A DNA stretch of 11,098 bases, from contig JAUVIY010000060.1 of assembly GCA_030592625.1 (NCBI GenBank), positions 1-11,098 of the forward strand, read 5' to 3'. The notes under the pieces are model-generated. The model did not search any database and had not been told where the DNA came from. It saw nothing but the letters and a program-made list of their open reading frames with translations. Positions 1 to 8,235 of the stretch are shown here, piece after piece (the stretch's first letter is position 1; each line of letters opens with the position of its first letter). Made by a program: the position numbers and the translations under genes. The DNA comes from Spirochaeta sp. GTDB lineage: Bacteria > Spirochaetota > Spirochaetia > DSM-2461.

Positions 1-945
<945 letters not shown>

Positions 946-978
946 GTTACCTCGTAAAGCTCAATTTCTCTTCGCCAT

Positions 979-1008
979 AAAATACTCAAGGGCCAGAAAT
1001 AGGGTCAA
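979..1008 (-). promoter_or_regulatory. Candidate sigma-70-type promoter of grpE-dnaK
   Basis: On the minus strand a TTGACC (plus-strand positions 1003-1008; 5 of 6 to TTGACA) is followed after 18 bases by TATTTT (979-984; 4 of 6 to TATAAT). Transcription would start near 972, about 27 bases before the grpE ATG. The match is moderate and judged by eye only. I see no convincing sigma-32 pattern or CIRCE element. Confidence 0.4.
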
Positions 1009-1015
1009 GAAAAAC

Positions 1016-1040
1016 CCGCTTCAATTCCCGGTTGAAGCGG
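1016..1040. repeat. Perfect 9-bp inverted repeat in the grpE divergent region
   Basis: CCGCTTCAA (1016-1024) and TTGAAGCGG (1032-1040) are perfect inverted copies separated by 7 bases. On the minus strand the stem is followed by GTTTTTC, so it resembles a rho-independent terminator. However, no gene upstream on that strand would need one here, because the AraC-like operon already has a terminator at 1432-1450. The repeat lies 7 bp upstream of the predicted grpE -35 and directly before a TATTAT box that could be the -10 of the plus-strand gene. This placement fits an operator controlling both directions. The repeat itself is certain; its role is inference. Confidence 0.6.
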
Positions 1041-1046
1041 TATTAT
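1041..1046 (+). promoter_or_regulatory. Candidate -10 box of the small plus-strand gene
   Basis: TATTAT matches the -10 consensus at 5 of 6 positions and lies 70-95 bp before the possible start codons of the plus-strand gene. No good -35 is present at the right distance; that region is filled by the inverted repeat at 1016-1040. The promoter may therefore be weak or dependent on a regulator. Low confidence. Confidence 0.25.
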
Positions 1047-1116
1047 CGGAGAAAAACATCGGTTCCGAAAAGAAAATCGATTGTCGCAGACCAGCGAACG
1101 CACTAGAATGCCAGTA

Positions 1117-1410
1117 ATGATTCGCAAGGTTTATATGAACGGACAGGTTAGTACTCTCCTTGTTTTCGAGGACAACAGCGAAGAGACAGGGTTCAACCCC
1201 ATTCTCGAAGCCCTCAAAGAGCAAGCCGAGAGAATTGAGAGTCTGGAAGAACAGAACCGGGAGCTGGTGAAACAGGAAGAACTCCTGGTATCCCTGATGG
1301 AGATGACCGCCCAGACCGGCGAACTGATGTCCCGCAGTCTCAAGGCCCTCGAGCGTCTTGAGGACACGAAGGAGAACGAAGATCTGCCCGAGAGGGCTCT
1401 GGATTCCTGA
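1117..1410 (+). CDS. Small coiled-coil protein of unknown function
   Basis: I do not recognise this gene. From the ATG at 1117 it encodes 97 residues. A short beta-like start (MIRKVYMNGQ, then STLLVFED) is followed from about residue 30 by a highly charged helix with heptad-like spacing (Glu/Lys/Arg with Leu/Ile), probably a coiled coil, and a polar acidic tail. There is no signal peptide, membrane segment or cysteine. The start is uncertain. In-frame alternatives are TTG 1081 (109 residues), ATG 1108 and ATG 1135; only ATG 1135 has a recognisable ribosome binding site, AAGG at 1126-1129. It is the only plus-strand gene in the window, divergent from grpE and closed by a strong terminator 21 bp after its stop. 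That gene-like setting supports it being real. The low-complexity coiled-coil composition makes homology hard to judge by eye. Confidence 0.65.
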   Translation: MIRKVYMNGQVSTLLVFEDNSEETGFNPILEALKEQAERIESLEEQNRELVKQEELLVSLMEMTAQTGELMSRSLKALERLEDTKENEDLPERALDS

Positions 1411-1431
1411 TTCCTCCTATTAAATCGGAAA

Positions 1432-1450
1432 ACCGGACCTTGTGTCCGGT
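1432..1450. terminator. Bidirectional rho-independent terminator
   Basis: ACCGGAC (1432-1438) and GTCCGGT (1444-1450) form a perfect 7-bp stem with a 5-base loop. On the plus strand CTTTTT follows, which ends the small coiled-coil gene (stop at 1408-1410). On the minus strand the stem is followed by TTTCC, 10 bp after the stop codon of the AraC-like gene. One hairpin therefore serves both convergent transcripts. Confidence 0.85.
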
Positions 1451-1460
1451 CTTTTTACCT

Positions 1461-2264
1461 CTATAGATACAGAACAGGCTGATCGTCCAAGCCCTCATAC
1501 ACACGAACAAACGGGGAACTGTGCTCAAGCACATTCAGATCTAGTCCGTATCGACTCTCAAAACGATCTCTCATGCCTTCCCAACCCGGCAATCCCGACA
1601 GTCGCAGGGCTTCATTACGATCCGTACCGGCCTGGCGATGCCTGATGTATCGGATCCATTTACGCCTGTGAAGATATTCCTCCAGACCGCTGCCTACGAC
1701 CCGGCGGAAATCCGCATCCAGATCTTCAAATCTGCGACCTAAGCTTCCGGCCAGAGACCTGGTGTCAATCGACCCCGGATTCTCATCGATAATCCCGACT
1801 GCTTTCTTCACCTCATCGTCCCAGGTGGCAGGAAATGCTCCGGTACCGCTGTAAACATGGATCAGCATTTCCGCAAGCCTCAAAGCACCCTGAGGATCAG
1901 GTGTATCTCCCACCGTCTGTACCACTTCATTCATCGCTGGAGGCAGACTGACCTCATGTAACACCCAGGAACGCCCTTTAAGCGAACAATCCCGTAACAG
2001 ATACCAAAGTGAGGTTTCCCGATCGATCCATAGCATAATCTGCCAGTCGTTCTTACCATTGAGGAAATGGGGACATCCGCCGTCAATAAGGGCGGCCCGG
2101 GCGGTATACCAGTGTTTCTGAAGGCGTATCTTGAAAGGTTGATTAATACCGAAAACAAGTTTCATGGCCTCATGAGAAGCCACTTTCCGATCCCTGAATG
2201 ATCCCATTCCCATCAGAAAATGACGGAAGAGATAGTAATCGGCTCTGTACCGGTTGGCAGCCAT
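1461..2264 (-). CDS. Divergent AraC/XylS-type transcriptional regulator
   Basis: The 267-residue protein resembles an AraC-family regulator. Residues about 30-115 look like the cupin-type sensor domain, including the family-like stretch with GGCPHFLNG and the following hydrophobic strand QIMLWID. Residues about 152-246 align by eye with the paired helix-turn-helix domain: SLAGSLG and FRRVVG, then LEEYL (first HTH and linker helix), followed by NEALRLSG, GW and F..RYGLD (second HTH). The usual GF..sxFsr.Fk pattern is degenerate, and the linker helix lacks the typical R(L/I)..A..LL. It is last in the operon, 12 bp after the coiled-coil gene, and no clear ribosome binding site precedes the ATG. 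Translation may be coupled, or the start may lie downstream (for example Met18). The target is unknown. An alternative is that it is a family-specific conserved protein with only a remnant of the AraC fold. Confidence 0.6.
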   Translation of the reverse strand: MAANRYRADYYLFRHFLMGMGSFRDRKVASHEAMKLVFGINQPFKIRLQKHWYTARAALIDGGCPHFLNGKNDWQIMLWIDRETSLWYLLRDCSLKGRSWVLHEVSLPPAMNEVVQTVGDTPDPQGALRLAEMLIHVYSGTGAFPATWDDEVKKAVGIIDENPGSIDTRSLAGSLGRRFEDLDADFRRVVGSGLEEYLHRRKWIRYIRHRQAGTDRNEALRLSGLPGWEGMRDRFESRYGLDLNVLEHSSPFVRVYEGLDDQPVLYL

Positions 2265-2276
2265 AAACGCCGTATT

Positions 2277-5200
2277 CTAGCTTTTCGGCTGGAGTTCCAG
2301 AATGAGCTCCACTTCGCCGCGGCTTAATTTAAGATTTGTGGCGATTTCCTCACTGTTCCAGTCTTCCCTTGCCAGTTTTACGACCATTTCCCGTGTACTC
2401 ATATCGGGTGAACCGCCGGATTTCTTGCCGCCGGCCTCCCTCTTCGACAGAGTTCCGAGAAGCCTGATCCTCTGCTGAGTTTCCCTGTTGATCTCTTCCA
2501 GGCGTGTTTCGGTCCTTGCCAGCCATTCCCTGGCTTTTCCGAGATCTTCAAGTCTCTTGTCCAGATCGGCAATGGTGGAATCGATGGAGGCCACCTTGCC
2601 GACAACGATGTCGATTTTCTCACGATCTTCTTCAAGCCGGGTTTGCCGTTCTTCAGCGGAACTCAGGTTATTACGCAGGGGCAGGATGCGCTCAGCCATT
2701 TCCTTGACGATTGCTTCGATGCGGGTCATGCGCTCGAAATTTTTGTCCACTCCATCGGTGGCGGCGTCAAGAACATTGGATTTCTCGGATAGCCTGTCAT
2801 AACGGCCGCCAAGATCCTCGTGAAGATCTTCAAGCTGTTTCAGGCGAACCAGCAGGTCCTGCAGAGTATCATTCGCTTCGCTGACCCGGTCGAGCTTCAG
2901 ATCAACGGATTCGGAAAGACTGCCGATACGGGTAATTTTACCCTCCAGTATCTCCACTTTCTGCTGCTCGGATAGGAATCGGGCCAGTTTGTCGTTCACT
3001 TCATCGTACAGATTGATAGCCTTTTCATACTGATCGTTAATAATGCGGATTTCTTCACGTCCCGATCCGACAGCTTCGACCTGCCGCCCCAGTTCAGCGA
3101 TATCCGCTTCCAGAAGCTCTTTCATCTCATCAGCCCGTTCGAATACCCGGGTTTCCGCGATGAATTCCCTTTGGCGCCTGTCTATTTCATCAAGATTCCG
3201 CATCAGACGAGCGTACTCTGTATCGGTATGAGCACTCATTTCCTTCCGGTTACTCTCGGCCTTGTCTCTCGACTCTTGTACGGACTGACGCAATTCCTTG
3301 ATTTTCCGTTCCAGATCGTCCCGAGCCTCCCGGGAATTCTTACGGAATTCAAGCAGAAAGCTTTCACTCTGATCTTTGAGGGTGTCGAGACTGTCCCTTG
3401 TTTTCTCAGTAAGTTCCGAGGACACCCGGGTAATCGATTCCTCTATCATTGCAAGCTCTCTTCTCAGAGCGGCCCGCTCTTCTCCCGACTCGAGGACAAG
3501 CTGTTCGGTCCGGCCGGAATACTCATCCTGCAATTCCAATATCATGGCGGCGAAATCTGATTTCATGGAATCGATGCTCTCACCGGTTCCCCTCTGAGCT
3601 TCCTGAATCCTGGTGGTGATGCGCTCTTTCCATTCCGAGGTATCGTCTCTGACCGACTGATATTCTCCCATGAGTTCCCTGTGACGGGTATCGATGTCAC
3701 TTGAAAAATCAGAGAGTTTCTGTCCGATTATTTTGTCGGCTTTTGCAAATTTATCACCGGATTCCTTATCAAAACTTTCATACGCCTTCTCGAATTCCGT
3801 GAAGGATCTTTCCTTTTCGCTGGAAATTTTGACGTCCAGCTCCTCACGGAAAGTGGAAAGCACGTCCTCGGCTCCGAGAATTCGACCGTTGAGTGATTCC
3901 CTGAAGCCGTCCACCTGGTCCTGAAAAGTTTCGAACTGACTAAAAACGTTAGTCTGAAGATCAATGAGTTTCTGTTTAATTTCGGTAGAATAACGGCGCT
4001 CGGTCTCTTCCCTGTCCCGAGTGGCCTTCAGCCCGAGTTCACTCATTTCCAATTCGGCATTTTTCCGCCACTCTTCCATAGCGGCTCGCATCTGCTCGTC
4101 CCGGTTCTTGAGGTCGGCAAAGAAGTCATCTTCAAACACCTGGAGTTTCTCCGAAACATTGTCGTAAGCCCGGGATTTTAATTCGTCCAGACCCCGTTCC
4201 AGATCTGTCATATCCCGGTTGAGAGTTGCGGATTCCTCTTCAATCCGGGTCTTCTCAAGTTCCCGTCTCTCTGTCATTTCGATATCGAATGTCTTGAATG
4301 TTTCTTCCACATCCTGAACAACCTGCTTCTGTGATGCCCTGAGACTTTCAGCGACAGTATCCATGTCCTTGATGAAGTCTTCGATACGGCCGAAACGTTC
4401 CTCCACGGTTTTTCGATATTCGGTTTGCCGGATCTCGACGTTTTCCAGAAGATCCGTTTCCTTATTCTCGATGTTATTCTCAACCCGACTGCGAAGCTCT
4501 TCGATATTTTTATCCAGGCTGACCGAGGTATCGAGAAGCCTCTTCTCGACATCGAGAAAGCCATCACTGACGGTTTCCAGCCGCTCGGCACTTTCCGTTT
4601 CCCAGGTTTCCAGAGTTGTCCTGGCATCGGTCATGGAATCCTGGATTTCGGCCGCCGTCGATGAAACTTGTTCCCTCAGTTCATTCATTCCGCCGACCCA
4701 GTTGTTCTCCAGCCGTTCGGACCGGGAGTCTATTTTCTCGTTCAGGGCCGTGAATGCATCGTCTTCCAGCCGGGCTCCTTCATCAGCCACCTTGCGCAGC
4801 CGCTCGCGAAAATCCTCTTCAGTCTGTTCGAGGTCGTCTCTGAAAGCCGCCAATTTTCCGGTAACTTCATCATCACTTCGGACGTTCAGACCTTCCAGGG
4901 TTTCCTGGAACAGTGCCAGCTGACGACCCGATTCATCCAGGCTTGACTTAATCTGATTCAGTTCATTGCCGAAATTGCCCATGATTTCATCCCTGAACTC
5001 GGTGAATCTGGCAGCATCCTTTTCGGCTAATCCGGAGAACTTGTCCCTGACGTCGGTCAGGCGGGTTCCGACATCATCCACATAGGAGGATTCTTCCTTG
5101 AGACGTGAGAGATTTTCATCCACACGTATGGCCAGATCGTTGAGGTCTTCCAGAGCCCGTTCATTGGCTTCGATTCGCTCGACACGACTTTCGAGTTCCT

Positions 5201-5471
5201 CGGAACGGGATATAATTTCCACCCGGGCGGCTTCGGCTCGTGCAAGGATTTCCCGGTTGGTCTTCTCCTGTACTTCCAGGTCGACAACGAGATCTTTCAA
5301 GCCCAATTCCCGCTCCCGGATGATGGCATCAAGATCGGTCTTTGACTTGTCCGCGTATTTGCGGACCTTTTCCAGTGAGCGTCCCGTACGGTCGAACCGG
5401 CGAAACAGAAAAAATGCGATTACCACCAGAAGGATGACCAGGATGTCACCGCCGTCGAAGTTGAATGTCAT
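2277..5471 (-). CDS. Membrane-anchored giant coiled-coil protein (SpiroCoCo-like)
   Basis: This 1064-residue protein has three parts. Residues 10-23 form one hydrophobic membrane anchor followed by RRFDR, so the bulk should face the cytoplasm. About 30-1010 is almost continuous charged alpha helix with heptad-like spacing. I count no proline before the final ~130 residues and no cysteine at all. Residues about 1025-1064 form a compact helical tail (STREMVVKLA through SRGEVELILEL). That tail resembles the short HTH-like motif ending in GEVxLxL at the C-terminus of Bacillus SwrB/YlxL (DUF6115-type, from memory). Architecture and organism match my recollection of the spirochaete SpiroCoCo family, whose function is unassigned. 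A structural or scaffolding role at the inner membrane is inference. The start is firm: GAGGTGG precedes the ATG, which overlaps the HAD stop by 4 bp (ATGA), implying coupling. An SMC/ATPase role is unlikely because no Walker motifs are seen. Confidence 0.85.
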   Translation of the reverse strand: MTFNFDGGDILVILLVVIAFFLFRRFDRTGRSLEKVRKYADKSKTDLDAIIRERELGLKDLVVDLEVQEKTNREILARAEAARVEIISRSEELESRVERIEANERALEDLNDLAIRVDENLSRLKEESSYVDDVGTRLTDVRDKFSGLAEKDAARFTEFRDEIMGNFGNELNQIKSSLDESGRQLALFQETLEGLNVRSDDEVTGKLAAFRDDLEQTEEDFRERLRKVADEGARLEDDAFTALNEKIDSRSERLENNWVGGMNELREQVSSTAAEIQDSMTDARTTLETWETESAERLETVSDGFLDVEKRLLDTSVSLDKNIEELRSRVENNIENKETDLLENVEIRQTEYRKTVEERFGRIEDFIKDMDTVAESLRASQKQVVQDVEETFKTFDIEMTERRELEKTRIEEESATLNRDMTDLERGLDELKSRAYDNVSEKLQVFEDDFFADLKNRDEQMRAAMEEWRKNAELEMSELGLKATRDREETERRYSTEIKQKLIDLQTNVFSQFETFQDQVDGFRESLNGRILGAEDVLSTFREELDVKISSEKERSFTEFEKAYESFDKESGDKFAKADKIIGQKLSDFSSDIDTRHRELMGEYQSVRDDTSEWKERITTRIQEAQRGTGESIDSMKSDFAAMILELQDEYSGRTEQLVLESGEERAALRRELAMIEESITRVSSELTEKTRDSLDTLKDQSESFLLEFRKNSREARDDLERKIKELRQSVQESRDKAESNRKEMSAHTDTEYARLMRNLDEIDRRQREFIAETRVFERADEMKELLEADIAELGRQVEAVGSGREEIRIINDQYEKAINLYDEVNDKLARFLSEQQKVEILEGKITRIGSLSESVDLKLDRVSEANDTLQDLLVRLKQLEDLHEDLGGRYDRLSEKSNVLDAATDGVDKNFERMTRIEAIVKEMAERILPLRNNLSSAEERQTRLEEDREKIDIVVGKVASIDSTIADLDKRLEDLGKAREWLARTETRLEEINRETQQRIRLLGTLSKREAGGKKSGGSPDMSTREMVVKLAREDWNSEEIATNLKLSRGEVELILELQPKS

Positions 5472-6142
5472 TTTGCCACCTCGGAGAGGATGCTATCGGC
5501 CAGGTGCTGATAATCGGAATATTTTGTCACGTCCGATGGGGCTCTGCGTCCCGGTGAACCGATGAGGGCACCGCGCATCCCCGCGTTTTCGGCCCCCCGT
5601 ACATCATAATCCAGTTTGTTGCCGACGTAGATGATATCTTCAGGATTGGTTTTCAGTCCCTCTGCCATATTCAGAAAGGGTTCGTGTCGCGGTTTCAGAC
5701 GACCGGATTCGGGAAAACCCAGAACGACATCGAATATTCCCTCCAGCCCGAAAAACTCAAGTTTTCTTCCGACAGGGAAATCCGAAAGCGCCGCCAGCTT
5801 CAGACCGGCATCCTTAAGTCTGAGCAGAGATTCCCGTACATCAGGATATATCTTAATACCTCGAAAATATTTCTCCCAACCCTTGTAGATAACACGATCC
5901 CGAATGTCCCGGGCTCTCTCCAGACTGCAGTTCCGTTCTTCAGCAAAGTAGACGACTTCGGCTTCACCGGCATTTTCTGCAATCACCGAATCATCGGAAT
6001 TGAGTCTCATAAGCTTTCGTGTTCGTGAGAACGCGATGATTGAGCGCATATGGGCGAAAAAAAACGGCAGAGAACACCATCGAGCCTGATGATCGGGATA
6101 GAGAGTACCGTCAATGTCGAATCCTACGGCTTTCAGCGCCAT
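5468..6142 (-). CDS. HAD-superfamily hydrolase (probable small-molecule phosphatase)
   Basis: The 224-residue cytoplasmic protein carries the four HAD motifs. Motif I is DIDGT with the nucleophile Asp9 and acid/base Asp11. Motif II is Ser120 in ALSDF. Motif III is Lys150 in RLKP. Motif IV is around 173-180 (VGNKLDYD), with Asp178 and Asp180 as likely Mg2+ ligands; the GN in place of the commoner GD occurs in some HAD subgroups. A helical cap lies between motifs I and II (about 20-100), as in subfamily IA phosphatases such as phosphoglycolate phosphatase. The substrate cannot be told from sequence. The start at 6140-6142 fits motif I beginning at residue 9. Its ribosome binding site is poor: AAGG lies only one base from the ATG. 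The gene is 43 bp after tonB and shares ATGA with the coiled-coil gene, so it belongs to that operon. Confidence 0.9.
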   Translation of the reverse strand: MALKAVGFDIDGTLYPDHQARWCSLPFFFAHMRSIIAFSRTRKLMRLNSDDSVIAENAGEAEVVYFAEERNCSLERARDIRDRVIYKGWEKYFRGIKIYPDVRESLLRLKDAGLKLAALSDFPVGRKLEFFGLEGIFDVVLGFPESGRLKPRHEPFLNMAEGLKTNPEDIIYVGNKLDYDVRGAENAGMRGALIGSPGRRAPSDVTKYSDYQHLADSILSEVAK

Positions 6143-6185
6143 GCCTTACATTACCCGAGGGGCTGAGGTGAGGCAAGTTGAAGTA

Positions 6186-7193
6186 TCATCGGTCGAAGCG
6201 GTAGGTGATTCGACCCTTCACCGGATGATCCGTATCGTTGTAATAGACCCAACGGCTCAGACCGTAAATAACCGCATCATCCACCCGGGGATCGTTAGTT
6301 CGAGTCTTCAATGCAAAATCAGAGAGTTCAGCGCCCCTGGCTCCCTTCGAAGGACTGACCGTAAATTCCACAACAACCGGACGCATGCCGGCAGATCGCC
6401 ACTCCGCATCAGCCATATCATAATTCAGATAATTCGTGAGCAGGCTCCAGTAGTAGGGGCGATCCTGCATGGGAACGATCCCGGCACTCCGGGGCTTTTT
6501 GGAATACTCGCCGAGTACGGGTTCCCAGTATTTCTGTAACTCTCCACGGATAAAATCGGGAGTCATGGTTTTTGTTCCAACAATTTTCTCCACCATGAAT
6601 ATATCGAGAACTTCCGGCAGGGGCATGTAACTGGTAATATATTCGTAGGCACCGGCTCGTCCAACATCATCTTCGGAACCGTCAAAATTCATTTCATATG
6701 AGTTCCCACCCTCATCCCCCAGTACCCGGGAAGGCACAGGCTCAGGCGCCGGTCTGGTCTCGCTCGTCGAGGTTTCCGATGCGGCCGGCTCCTCGGCGGG
6801 TCTCGTGGAATCGGCGAAACTTTCGGGCTGAACCGGTGTACTGTCTTCAGGAACCGTCTCCTCGACTGTTTCCGACGGAACATCGGGAACCGGTATTTCC
6901 GGCTGCTGAGGCTGGTCTATCTGCTCCGGCAGCGGGCCGGGATCCGGAGCCGATGACTCCGGGGCATCGGGGATGCCGATTTTTACCAGGACCGGCCCTG
7001 ACCAGTCTCCGATATCCCGGATCCGCAGTCGATCTATGAGCCAGAAACCAAAAACGATGAGGAGATGAAACAGCAGAGCAACGAGAATAGCGATCAGCAG
7101 ATGCCGTCTGTCGATACGACGCCTGAGAGCCTCTCCGGCAGCCCCTAATCGAACCGGCTGGAGAACGGCGGCATCCTTCGCCGGTTCCCTCAT
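6186..7193 (-). CDS. tonB: TonB-like energy transducer
   Basis: TonB carries proton-motive energy from ExbB-ExbD across the periplasm to outer-membrane receptors. The 335-residue product has a basic cytoplasmic N-terminus (to about 31) and one membrane segment (about 32-53) containing His43, which corresponds to the conserved TM histidine of TonB. A Pro/Glu-rich periplasmic spacer covers about 74-155, and a TonB C-terminal domain about 271-335 (VVVEFTVSPSKG to the ALDEA-like VDDAVIYGLSRW and closing GRITYRF). Between spacer and C-terminal domain is an extra folded-looking segment of about 100 residues (165-270), absent from classical 240-residue TonB. It starts by an ATGA overlap with exbD. 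The neighbours make the assignment secure. Whether it serves TonB-dependent receptors or a TolA-like function is not settled, and no receptor gene is in the window. Confidence 0.88.
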   Translation of the reverse strand: MREPAKDAAVLQPVRLGAAGEALRRRIDRRHLLIAILVALLFHLLIVFGFWLIDRLRIRDIGDWSGPVLVKIGIPDAPESSAPDPGPLPEQIDQPQQPEIPVPDVPSETVEETVPEDSTPVQPESFADSTRPAEEPAASETSTSETRPAPEPVPSRVLGDEGGNSYEMNFDGSEDDVGRAGAYEYITSYMPLPEVLDIFMVEKIVGTKTMTPDFIRGELQKYWEPVLGEYSKKPRSAGIVPMQDRPYYWSLLTNYLNYDMADAEWRSAGMRPVVVEFTVSPSKGARGAELSDFALKTRTNDPRVDDAVIYGLSRWVYYNDTDHPVKGRITYRFDR

Positions 7194-7609
7194 GGTTCCT
7201 CCATGATGGGCGCCGTGATGAGATTCACGGCATTGACGCCGCCTTTTCTCACTTCATCCAGAACCGTGATGATGGTTTCATAGGGTACCGAACGCCCACC
7301 CTCCACCAGGATGGCGGTATCATCCGCCAGACGTCCCTGATCTTTCCAGTCCCTCAGGGTTTCACCCAGGGACGAGAGGGCTACCAGATCGCGGTTGAGA
7401 TAGATCTCTTCGGGTCCTGCCACTGTGATGCGAATCTCCGTCACCTCGACGGCCTCGCTTGTTGAGGAGTCCGGCAGATTAAGCTCAATCCCGGGCGCCG
7501 TGTTGAATACGCTGGAAATCATGAAAAAGATTACCAGCTGGAACACCACGTCGATCAGAGGTGTGAGATCGAGATTCACCCTGGGTTTCAGGCGCCGCCT
7601 GAGAATCAC
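7190..7609 (-). CDS. exbD: ExbD/TolR biopolymer transport protein
   Basis: ExbD is the proton-channel partner of ExbB in the TonB-activating motor. The 139-residue product has a basic cytoplasmic start (MILRRRLKPRVNLD) and one membrane helix (about 17-36) holding Asp20 in TPLIDVVF, which corresponds to the essential proton-carrying Asp of ExbD/TolR. A periplasmic domain covers about 40-139, with the family-like VEGGRSVPYETIITVLDEVRKGGV. The start codon is GTG at 7607-7609, overlapping the exbB stop as GTGA. A purine-rich AGGAAGG stretch in the exbB 3' end can serve as ribosome binding site. Its own stop overlaps the tonB ATG. Length is normal. Confidence 0.95.
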   Translation of the reverse strand: MILRRRLKPRVNLDLTPLIDVVFQLVIFFMISSVFNTAPGIELNLPDSSTSEAVEVTEIRITVAGPEEIYLNRDLVALSSLGETLRDWKDQGRLADDTAILVEGGRSVPYETIITVLDEVRKGGVNAVNLITAPIMEEP

Positions 7610-8223
7610 TTTTCGGCCCCCCCTTCCTCCAGCATCAGGGTCATTTCATTCACCTGATTTTCCATGCGGACGATGAGGGTGTTCACCCGGCCTGTCAGTG
7701 CATTGTAGAGGATGGTGGCCGGTATGGCGACGATGAGTCCGGCGGCTGTTGTAATGAGGGCTTCCGAGATTCCCTTGGCCAGGATGGACGGGTCTCCCAC
7801 CGATCCGAAACGTCCCAGAACGCCGAAGGCTTTGATATTACCGGTAACAGTACCCAGCAGTCCGAGAAGCGGGGCGATATGGGCGATGGTTCCCAGGGCA
7901 CCGATATTCTTCTCCAGACGGGGCACTTCCTGGGCGGCTGTATCTTTGAGCACTTCCTTTCTTTCGTAGGGGCTGCGCGTTCTGTGCTCGATGCCTGTTT
8001 TCAGCAGGGTGCTGAAGGGTGACGGGCTGGCATCGCAGATTGCCAGGGCTTCGTCGAAATGCCCCTTGGCTATGGCGGATTTCACCCTGAGGAAGAGCTT
8101 TTCCTCATCGGTCCGGATTTTCCGGAAGTACATGTAGCGTTCAATAATGATAACGACTGCAATAACAGAGAGGAGCATAATGGTCCAAAGGACAATACCC
8201 CCCTTGACGATAAGATCCAGCAT
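7606..8223 (-). CDS. exbB: ExbB/TolQ/MotA-family proton channel protein
   Basis: The 205-residue inner-membrane protein forms the pentameric channel that drives TonB with ExbD. Three membrane segments are visible at about 10-28, 108-130 and 150-175. The family motif GLLGTVTG lies at 121-128, and the last helix carries the conserved polar face (EALITTAAGL). The start chosen is ATG 8223, with GGAG at 8229-8232 and a 5-base spacer; it gives MLDLIVKGGI, the expected N-terminus. An in-frame ATG at 8253 would add ten residues but would run through a palindrome. A run of seven G on the coding strand (plus-strand C at 7617-7623) lies six codons before the stop, a possible slippage site. This is the first gene of the exbB-exbD-tonB-HAD-coiled coil-regulator unit. 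Confidence 0.95.
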   Translation of the reverse strand: MLDLIVKGGIVLWTIMLLSVIAVVIIIERYMYFRKIRTDEEKLFLRVKSAIAKGHFDEALAICDASPSPFSTLLKTGIEHRTRSPYERKEVLKDTAAQEVPRLEKNIGALGTIAHIAPLLGLLGTVTGNIKAFGVLGRFGSVGDPSILAKGISEALITTAAGLIVAIPATILYNALTGRVNTLIVRMENQVNEMTLMLEEGGAEK

Positions 8224-8228
8224 ATTAA

Positions 8229-8232
8229 CTCC
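8229..8232 (-). promoter_or_regulatory. Ribosome binding site deciding the exbB start
   Basis: GGAG on the minus strand, five bases before the ATG at 8221-8223, selects the 205-residue form of ExbB over the 215-residue form. It sits only three bases from the palindrome at 8236-8251, so access could be influenced by that hairpin in the mRNA. Confidence 0.7.
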
Positions 8233-8235
8233 AGA

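Noticed and set aside
1016..1040. Inverted repeat plus T-run read as a minus-strand terminator
   Set aside because: Not dismissed outright, but no minus-strand gene ends between here and the terminator at 1432-1450, so a terminator function is less likely than an operator.
946..1080. Possible CIRCE element upstream of grpE
   Set aside because: TTAGCACTC-N9-GAGTGCTAA is not present; the inverted repeat found there has an unrelated sequence and a 7-base spacer.
4363..4923. 186-codon plus-strand open frame antisense to the coiled-coil gene, and similar long frames across 2488-5565
   Set aside because: They are Ser/Arg-rich shadows produced by Glu/Asp/Arg/Leu-rich codons on the other strand, with no family resemblance or gene-like spacing.
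6143..6185. Gap between tonB and the HAD gene as a site for a promoter or terminator
   Set aside because: I see no hairpin with a T-run and no paired -35/-10 in these 43 bases; it looks like a plain intra-operon spacer.
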